Source: JAGIBJ01 sp032119595
Lineage (GTDB): Bacteria > Actinomycetota > Thermoleophilia > Solirubrobacterales > Solirubrobacteraceae
DNA length: 64,000 nt
NCBI GenBank assembly: GCA_032119595.1
Contig: JAUMBQ010000007.1
Coordinates: 62,001-126,000, forward strand
Reading direction: 5' to 3'
Both the position numbers and the translations under genes were made by a program. The notes under the pieces are model-generated. The model was given only the letters and a program-made list of their open reading frames with translations, ran no database searches and had not been told where the DNA came from. Shown one piece after another: positions 58,597 to 64,000 of the stretch; position 1 is the first letter of the stretch; the number at the start of each line of letters is the position of its first letter.

Positions 58597-59670
58597 ATGC
58601 TTTCGCTCCTTACCGGCTTCCCGGGCTTCATCGGCACGCGACTGGCCCGCAAACTCCTCGCGGACGACCCGGCCGTGAAGATCATCGCGATCGTGGAACC
58701 GCGCATGGCCGAGCGCGCCCGCGAGGTCGCGCGCGAGTTCGGTGATCGCCTCGAGGTCGTCGAGGGCGACATCGTCGATCCCAAACTCGGCTTCTCCGAC
58801 GAGCAGTACGCCGATCTTGCCTCCAAGGTGCGCCGCGTCTACCACCTGGCCGCGATCTACGACCTCGCGGTGCCGGAAGACATCGCCCGCAAGGTAAACG
58901 TCGGCGGCACGCAGCACATCATCGATTTCTGCCGGGCATGCAAGGACCTTGAGCGCCTGCATTACGTCTCTACGTGTTACGTGGCCGGCAAGCGCACGGG
59001 CAAGGTCCTGGAGTCCGAGCTCGACGAGGGCCAGGAGTTCAAGAACCACTACGAGTCGACGAAGTTCGCTGCCGAGGTGCTCGTTCGCACCTCAATGGAC
59101 GAGATTCCCGCCACCGTGTATCGCCCCGGCATCGTCGTCGGTGATTCCAAGACCGGCGATACGCAGAAGTTCGACGGCCCCTACTTCATCCTGTGGTTCA
59201 TCCACCGCATGAAGCAGCTCGGCCTCACCGTTGGCGACATGGGCACCGACAAGGCCACCTTCAACGCCGTGCCGGTCGACTACATCGTCGACGCGATGGC
59301 GTCCTGCACGCAGGACCCGCGCACCGTCGGCGCAACGCTCGCCCTCGCCGACCCGAATCCGCTCACGACGCGCCAGTTCGTCTCGGTCCTCTCGCGCACC
59401 TACGTGCACCGCGAGCCGTTCGGCCCGGCAATCCCGGACTTCGTGATGCGCCCGTTCCTGGCGGTCAAGCCGATCCGCAAGTTCTACGGCGGCACGCCCT
59501 TCCAGTCGCTGGTGTTCCTGCATCACCCGGTGCAGTACGACACCACCGAAGCCAGCAAGCACCTCGGCCGCTCCGGACTCGCTTGCCCCGGCTTCCACGA
59601 GTACGCCCCAGTGATGGTCGACTTCTTCCAGAAGAACAAGGGCAACAAGGCCTTCCGCGCCAAGGCGTAA
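58597..59670 (+). CDS. NAD(P)-dependent extended SDR / acyl-reductase-like protein
   Basis: A 357-residue extended short-chain dehydrogenase. The nucleotide loop is LLTGFPGFIGTRLARKLL, with the catalytic STCYVAG and YESTKFAAEVLV (YxxxK) and the structural YRPGIVVGDS. The layout matches the NAD-binding_4 (male-sterility/fatty acyl reductase-like) and epimerase group; the substrate is unknown. ATG 58585 is an in-frame alternative. Divergent from the sigma-like gene and convergent with pntB. Confidence 0.85.
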   Translation: MLSLLTGFPGFIGTRLARKLLADDPAVKIIAIVEPRMAERAREVAREFGDRLEVVEGDIVDPKLGFSDEQYADLASKVRRVYHLAAIYDLAVPEDIARKVNVGGTQHIIDFCRACKDLERLHYVSTCYVAGKRTGKVLESELDEGQEFKNHYESTKFAAEVLVRTSMDEIPATVYRPGIVVGDSKTGDTQKFDGPYFILWFIHRMKQLGLTVGDMGTDKATFNAVPVDYIVDAMASCTQDPRTVGATLALADPNPLTTRQFVSVLSRTYVHREPFGPAIPDFVMRPFLAVKPIRKFYGGTPFQSLVFLHHPVQYDTTEASKHLGRSGLACPGFHEYAPVMVDFFQKNKGNKAFRAKA

Positions 59671-59733
59671 CGCCCCGGCGCCCGCCGGCGCGGCCGGAGC
59701 AATCCGGCCGCCCGCCGGCCAGCCGTAGCGCCC

Positions 59734-59790
59734 ACGAACCGGACTGGGGTCCACAGGTCTTTACGACGTGTGGACCCCAGTCCGGTTCGT
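59734..59790. terminator. Perfect 22-bp inverted repeat downstream of the reductase gene
   Basis: Arms at 59734-59755 and 59769-59790 are exact reverse complements (core GGACTGGGGTCCACA) with a 13-base loop. It lies 64 bp after the stop codon. No T-run, but a stem this long would stop or protect transcripts from either direction. Confidence 0.65.
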
Positions 59791-59817
59791 CGTCGTGCCC
59801 GCAGCCAGCCCAGACCG

Positions 59818-59912
59818 CGTCAGAACGGCGGCGAAAGAGGCGACGCCCCACCACGGCGAAGCGAGCCGAGACCTCGTCAGAACGGCGGCGAAAGAGGCGA
59901 CGCCCCACCACG
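59818..59912. repeat. 38-bp direct repeat, two units, 57-bp period
   Basis: Units at 59818-59855 and 59875-59912 are identical (CGTCAGAACGGCGGCGAAAG at the start). They fill the gap between the reductase terminator and the 117-bp palindrome. I see no gene here. Confidence 0.75.
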
Positions 59913-59963
59913 CCGCAGCGGACCAAGACCCACCCAGAACCACAGGAGCACCGCCAGCCGCCA

Positions 59964-60080
59964 GCCCGGGGCGGGGTGACCGTCCCCGCGCGAGTCCGCG
60001 GCGGAATGTCCACTTCTCGCCGCCAGGCGATAAGTGGACATTCCGATCGTCGGCGCGGGGACGGTCACCCCGCCCCGGGC
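59964..60080. repeat. 117-bp structured palindrome, copy 2 (3' of pntB)
   Basis: Same length and core as copy 1 at 54737-54853. Here all 28 outer-arm base pairs are perfect and the inner stem GGAATGTCCACTT is also perfect. It starts 11 bp beyond the pntB stop in a convergent gap, mirroring the placement of copy 1. Confidence 0.8.
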
Positions 60081-60091
60081 GTCGACCTGAC

Positions 60092-61564
60092 CTACAGCTC
60101 TTGCAACTCTTTGACGATGTCCGCCACAGACGACTTGGCGTCGCCAAAGAGCATGCTCGTCTTGGGGTCGAAGAAGAGCGGGTTCTCGATGCCGGCGTAG
60201 CCGGAGCCGCGTCCGCGCTTGAGCACGATCGTCGACTTGGACTCGTTGACGTTGAGGATCGGCATGCCGTAGATCGGCGAGCTCTTGTCGGTGTTAGCGG
60301 CCGGGTTGGTGACGTCGTTGGCGCCGATGACGAGGGAGACGTCCGTGCGAGCGAAGTCGCCGTTGATCTCCTCCATCTCCTTGAGCTGGTCGTACGGCAC
60401 GTCGGCTTCGGCGAGGAGCACGTTCATGTGCCCTGGCATGCGGCCGGCGACGGGATGGATGGCGTATTTGACCTCCACCCCGCGCTTCTCGAGTTCTTTG
60501 GCGAGTTCGCGCACGGTGTGCTGGGCCTGGGCGACAGCGAGGCCGTAGCCCGGGACGATGACGACCTGGTTGGCGTACGCCATCTGGATCGCAGCATCCG
60601 ACGCGCTGGTGGCGCGCATGACGCCTTCGACGCCCGGCGCACCGGACGCAGCGGCGCTGTCGCCACCGAACCCTCCGGCGACGATCGCCGGAATGGTGCG
60701 GTTCATGGCGACAGCCATCTGGTTCGTGAGGATCGTGCCGGACGCGCCGACGATCATGCCGGCGACGATCAGCGCGGTGTTGTCGAGCGCGACACCCATG
60801 GCGGCAGCCGACAGGCCGGTGAACGCGTTGAGCAGCGAGATCACGACGGGCATGTCTGCGCCGCCGATCGGCAGCACGAGGAACAGGCCGAGGATTCCGG
60901 TGACCACGAGCAGCCCGACGACGAACCACTCCGACGTCTGGTTGCCCTGCGACGTGTCGTACGCAAGGTAGGCCGAGAGGCCCACGGCGACGAGCAGCAG
61001 GAACAGGTTCACGAACTGCTGGCCCTTGACGCCGCGCGGCTTGCCGTCGATGAGCTCCTGGAGCTTGGCGAAGGCGACGTTGGAGCCCCAGAAGGACACC
61101 GAGCCGACGATCAGCGCGAACAGCGACGGAATGGCGACTTCGAGACCATGCTCGACGTACGTGCCGCGGCGGAACTCGATCCACGCGATGAGCGCGACCG
61201 TGCCGCCGCCGACGCCGTTGAACAGCGCCACCATCTGCGGCATGGCGGTCATCTTGACCTTCTTGGCCGAGGCCCAGCCAAGCGGGGCGCCGACGATGAC
61301 CGCGCCGACGATGACGGCCCAGTCGATGCCCCCGATGCCGAAGCCGGGGATGGCCTCGCCGTCGGGGTCAAGGGCGGGAATCAGCAGGGTCGTGACGACG
61401 GCGATGACCATGCCGACCGCCGCGATGCGGTTGCCGCGAACGGCGGTTTTCGGGCCCGTCAGGCCGGAGAGGCCGTAGATGAAGAGCGCGAAGGCCACGA
61501 TGTAGAGGCCGTAGATCGTGTTGGGGTCGTGAATGAACGACGTCCCGATCGGGAGCTGCGTCAT
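60092..61564 (-). CDS. pntB: NAD(P) transhydrogenase subunit beta
   Basis: Proton-translocating transhydrogenase, NADP-binding and membrane subunit. Nine or so helices carry the channel segments VALFNGVGGGTVALIAW and MPVVISLLNAFTGLSAAAMG. The cytoplasmic dIII domain has QVVIVPGYGLAVAQAQH and GMPILNVNESKSTIVLKRG, both NADP-site motifs. 490 residues. It overlaps pntA2 by 4 bp. Confidence 0.97.
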   Translation of the reverse strand: MTQLPIGTSFIHDPNTIYGLYIVAFALFIYGLSGLTGPKTAVRGNRIAAVGMVIAVVTTLLIPALDPDGEAIPGFGIGGIDWAVIVGAVIVGAPLGWASAKKVKMTAMPQMVALFNGVGGGTVALIAWIEFRRGTYVEHGLEVAIPSLFALIVGSVSFWGSNVAFAKLQELIDGKPRGVKGQQFVNLFLLLVAVGLSAYLAYDTSQGNQTSEWFVVGLLVVTGILGLFLVLPIGGADMPVVISLLNAFTGLSAAAMGVALDNTALIVAGMIVGASGTILTNQMAVAMNRTIPAIVAGGFGGDSAAASGAPGVEGVMRATSASDAAIQMAYANQVVIVPGYGLAVAQAQHTVRELAKELEKRGVEVKYAIHPVAGRMPGHMNVLLAEADVPYDQLKEMEEINGDFARTDVSLVIGANDVTNPAANTDKSSPIYGMPILNVNESKSTIVLKRGRGSGYAGIENPLFFDPKTSMLFGDAKSSVADIVKELQEL

Positions 61565-61923
61565 GAAGACTTCTCCTCGCCCTGCTTGGACGGGGTCGGC
61601 TTGCTCTTGAACATCTCGAGCATGCGGTCGGTGACCACGAAGCCGCCGACGACGTTGATGGTGCCGAAGACAATGGCGATGAAGAGGAGGACGTAGTTGA
61701 AGACGGACTCCTCGCGGATCGTCTCGGCGAGCACGATCATGCCGCCGAGGACCACGATGCCGTGGATCGCGTTGGTGCCCGACATCAGCGGCGTGTGCAG
61801 CGTGTTCGGGACCTTGGAGATCACGGCGTAGCCGACGAAGCCGGCGAGCACGAGAATGCCGATGTTCTGGATCAGCGTGCTGGCGCCGCCTTCAGCGGCG
61901 GCGGTGACGAGTGCGAGACTCAC
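61561..61923 (-). CDS. pntA2: NAD(P) transhydrogenase subunit alpha, membrane part
   Basis: A 120-residue protein with three to four helices, corresponding to the C-terminal membrane part of PntA: LAGFVGYAVISKVPNTLHTP then MSGTNAIHGIVVLGG, the conserved loop of this subunit. It overlaps both neighbours by 4 bp, giving the three-gene arrangement found in several bacteria. Confidence 0.95.
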   Translation of the reverse strand: MSLALVTAAAEGGASTLIQNIGILVLAGFVGYAVISKVPNTLHTPLMSGTNAIHGIVVLGGMIVLAETIREESVFNYVLLFIAIVFGTINVVGGFVVTDRMLEMFKSKPTPSKQGEEKSS

Positions 61924-63065
61924 GACTGGCCTCCTGCGGTGGTCGGGGTCTCCACGAGCGCTTTGGAGCGCTCGTTGCGGATCTCGCCGCCGGCCACGAT
62001 GGTGGCGCCGTCGACGATGTCGTCCTCGAAGTCGATCTTGAGGTTGCCCTCGTCGTCGATGAGGATCTCGATCAACGCGAACACGTTGCGCGCGTAGAGC
62101 TGGCTGGCGTGCTCGGCGAGCGTGCTCGGCAGGTTCAGCGGCGCAGCGATGATCACGCCGTTGTCGGTCGTGTACGTCTCACCGGGCTTGGTGAGCTCGC
62201 AGTTGCCGCCAGCCTCACCGGCGAGGTCGACGATGACCGAGCCGGGCTTCATGCCGGCGACGGCGTCGGCCGACACGAGGATCGGAGCCTTGCGACCCGG
62301 CACGAGCGCCGTGGTGATGACCGCGTCGAAGGTGCCGATCTTCTCGACGAGCTCCTTCTGCTGCGCAGCCTTCTCCTCGTCGGTGAGCTCGCGGGCGTAG
62401 CCGCCTTCACCTTCGGCGCCCTTGCCGGCTTCGAGCTCGAGGAACGTCGCGCCGAGCGAGCGAACCTGCTCGCCGACGGCGGAGCGCACGTCGTAGCCGG
62501 TGACCTTCGCGCCGAGACGCTTGGCCGTCGCGATGGCCTGCAGGCCGGCGACGCCGACGCCGAGCACGAGCACGGTGGCGGGCTTCACGGTGCCGGCGGC
62601 GGTCGTGAGCATCGGGAAGAAGCGGGGCATCTCCTGTGCGGCAATCAGCACGGCGCGGTAGCCGCCGATGTTGGCCTGCGAGGAGAGCGCGTCCATCGAC
62701 TGAGCGCGGGACGTGCGCGGCACAGCCTCCATCGCCAAAGCCGTCGCGCCGGAGGACTGCAGGCCCTTGACGACGTCAGCGTTGGTGAGCGGCTGGAGGT
62801 AGCCGACGATGGTCTTGTCGGCCGTGAGCTTGCTCAGCTCAGTGGCGCTGGGCGGAGCGACCTTGGCGATCAGGTCGGCCGACCACGGGTCGCCGATCGT
62901 GCCGCCAGCGGCCTCATATTCAGCGTCGCTGATCGAGGCGGTGATACCCGCACCCGACTCCACGATTGCCTCGACGCCCTTGGACGCCAGCCTTTTGATG
63001 ACGTCCGGAGTGAGCGCAACACGACGCTCGCCTTCGGCGGTCTCCTTGGGTACACCGACTCGCAT
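61920..63065 (-). CDS. pntA1: NAD(P) transhydrogenase subunit alpha, NAD-binding part
   Basis: Homologous to alanine dehydrogenase. It starts MRVGVPKETAEGERRVALTP; the NAD site is VLVLGVGVAGLQAIATAKRLG, and the mobile loop region is AFVE-like GEGGYARELTDEE. 381 residues. It is the first gene of pntA1-pntA2-pntB, which uses the proton gradient to make NADPH from NADH. Confidence 0.96.
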   Translation of the reverse strand: MRVGVPKETAEGERRVALTPDVIKRLASKGVEAIVESGAGITASISDAEYEAAGGTIGDPWSADLIAKVAPPSATELSKLTADKTIVGYLQPLTNADVVKGLQSSGATALAMEAVPRTSRAQSMDALSSQANIGGYRAVLIAAQEMPRFFPMLTTAAGTVKPATVLVLGVGVAGLQAIATAKRLGAKVTGYDVRSAVGEQVRSLGATFLELEAGKGAEGEGGYARELTDEEKAAQQKELVEKIGTFDAVITTALVPGRKAPILVSADAVAGMKPGSVIVDLAGEAGGNCELTKPGETYTTDNGVIIAAPLNLPSTLAEHASQLYARNVFALIEILIDDEGNLKIDFEDDIVDGATIVAGGEIRNERSKALVETPTTAGGQS

Positions 63066-63292
63066 AGGGCGCGGAACGCTATCGACTCAGAGGCGCGCGC
63101 GGCTGCTCCCATATTCCAAGACCGACCGGTCCCATCGGAATTGCTCACCACCACGTACCTACGGGGGCGTCGCTTTCGCCGGAAACTCGCCGGAAACATC
63201 GTCGCCACAGAGAACCGCATCGCGTCGTCGAACTCGCCGACGAATGCGTCACAGAGGCGCGCCCTGGGAGCCCGCAAGCGACCGAAAGGCGG
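63066..63292. other. Gap upstream of pntA1
   Basis: About 225 bp with no believable gene. It should hold the pnt promoter. A short direct repeat CGCCGGAAACTCGCCGGAAAC (about 63178-63198) is visible. I see no convincing -35/-10 pair. Confidence 0.4.
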
Positions 63293-64000
63293 TCAGCCAG
63301 CCGGAACGACGGCGGCAACGCGGCCGGCGAGCTGCGCCTGATTGAGCACGTTGACGGCCGCGAGCGTTCCCGCATCGTCGACGCCCGAGATCACCCACGC
63401 CGGGGCGTCGGACGTGTCGCGGATCGCGAACACAAAGCCCGTTCCAGCGCCCAGCGGCGCCTGCGAGGTCGCTTCGCCGAACTCCGCCGCAATCCGCACC
63501 ACCTTGCCATCGGGAGACACCTGGAAGCCGAACCCGTTGCGCTCGGGAGCCTGCTCGACCGCCAGCGCCGGGGTGAGGCGCCCCCGCTCGAAGGCACCGC
63601 GCAGTGCGGTCCATGGCCCCACGTAGACGCGGATCACGTTCAGGCCGGCGGTGTCCTGAAGGTTGGAGGTCGCGGCGCGCAGGTCGAGGTCAACGAACGC
63701 CTTCTCGGTCGCTTCGCAGGCGGGCGATCCGACGGTCGCGCACTGCAATCGCGTCGGAATCAGGCGCCGCTTCTTGGTGAAGCGCGTGGAGAACGGCGCC
63801 GGAAAGAGACCGACGATCGCTGAGGGCGCGGCCGCGGGGTCGGACACGTCGCGCACGAGCCAGCCGAGGCGGTCGCCGGGGTACGCGAGGTCGGGCGCCC
63901 CCTCCTTTTCGAGGTCGACGGCCTCCTCGAGCGGCTGCACGCCATTGAGGTACGGAACGAGTTTGGTGTCGCCGCCGTCACCGAAGAGGCTGCTGCGCAC
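63293..64000 (-). CDS. Unknown protein, 5' end cut off by window
   Basis: At least 236 residues; the frame is open to the window edge, so the start is outside or near 64000. No recognisable catalytic motif. It alternates polar strands with GPWTALRGAFERGRLTPALA and FQVSPDGKVVRIAAEFGE, and has two Cys (LQCATVGSPACEATEK). It reads like an exported or lipoprotein-type beta-rich protein, with a low-complexity Val/Ala end. High third-position GC supports coding. Function unknown. Confidence 0.65.
   Translation of the reverse strand: MRSSLFGDGGDTKLVPYLNGVQPLEEAVDLEKEGAPDLAYPGDRLGWLVRDVSDPAAAPSAIVGLFPAPFSTRFTKKRRLIPTRLQCATVGSPACEATEKAFVDLDLRAATSNLQDTAGLNVIRVYVGPWTALRGAFERGRLTPALAVEQAPERNGFGFQVSPDGKVVRIAAEFGEATSQAPLGAGTGFVFAIRDTSDAPAWVISGVDDAGTLAAVNVLNQAQLAGRVAAVVPAG

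Noticed and set aside
59768..61696. 640-codon plus-strand open frame opposite pntB and pntA2
   Set aside because: Antisense to transhydrogenase genes and running through the repeat and palindrome region; composition is typical of a shadow frame.

Overview
The window is GC-rich, dense, gene-ordered bacterial chromosome. It most resembles a Gram-positive actinobacterium of the class Thermoleophilia (Patulibacter/Conexibacter/Solirubrobacter-like). The basis is a division cluster without ftsA, a MurE with the meso-diaminopimelate motif DNPR, a three-gene proton-pumping transhydrogenase, ScpA/ScpB/TrpS synteny and frequent GTG/TTG starts with 4-base overlaps. The class assignment is inference; no rRNA or tRNA gene is present to confirm it. 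No transposase, phage gene or CRISPR array is visible.

Layout. (1) 1-11.7 kb: der (cut by the window start), then a plus-strand MFS exporter preceded by two tandem 9-codon ORFs, then a minus-strand aromatic amino-acid block (aroH, hisC, aroF, tyrA, aroA) ending in a VTT-membrane-protein/cytidylate-kinase fusion. A VapBC-like pair and an rRNA pseudouridine synthase follow. (2) 11.9-19.9 kb: rlmN, a glutathionyl-hydroquinone reductase, a hairpin-repeat cluster, a zinc alcohol dehydrogenase, a thioesterase, a collagen-like protein, scpB-scpA, trpS and a DUF427 gene. (3) 20.0-24.7 kb: a four-gene signalling operon (PAS/HD-GYP, receiver, CheR-like, CHASE3-like/HAMP/GAF/PAS histidine kinase). (4) 25.0-29.5 kb: glycine cleavage operon gcvT-gcvH-gcvPA-gcvPB. 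(5) 29.6-30.4 kb: a second PIN toxin-antitoxin pair. (6) 30.5-46.1 kb: the division and cell-wall cluster mraZ-rsmH-ftsL-ftsI-murE-murF-mraY-ftsW-murG-murC/murB-ftsQ-ftsZ, with MurC and MurB fused and murD absent. (7) 46.4-53.7 kb: a TetR regulator and a tad/Flp pilus locus (tadC, tadB, cpaF, cpaB) with a calcium-repeat secreted protein and an OmpR-type regulator. (8) 53.9-59.7 kb: an unknown gene, a shortened Rho-like protein, a membrane-tethered sigma-factor-like protein and an NAD-dependent reductase. (9) 60.1-64 kb: pntA1-pntA2-pntB and a partial unknown gene.

The signals I consider most novel are non-coding or tiny: two tandem MYESPxRxG micro-ORFs that differ at the third base of every shared codon after the Met, ahead of an MFS exporter; two 117-bp palindromes at the 3' ends of the rho-like gene and pntB whose stems differ but stay paired; a promoter-like block shared at the same distance before the pilus ATPase and its putative regulator; and a compact autoregulatory mraZ promoter with MraZ-type boxes and a hairpin leader.
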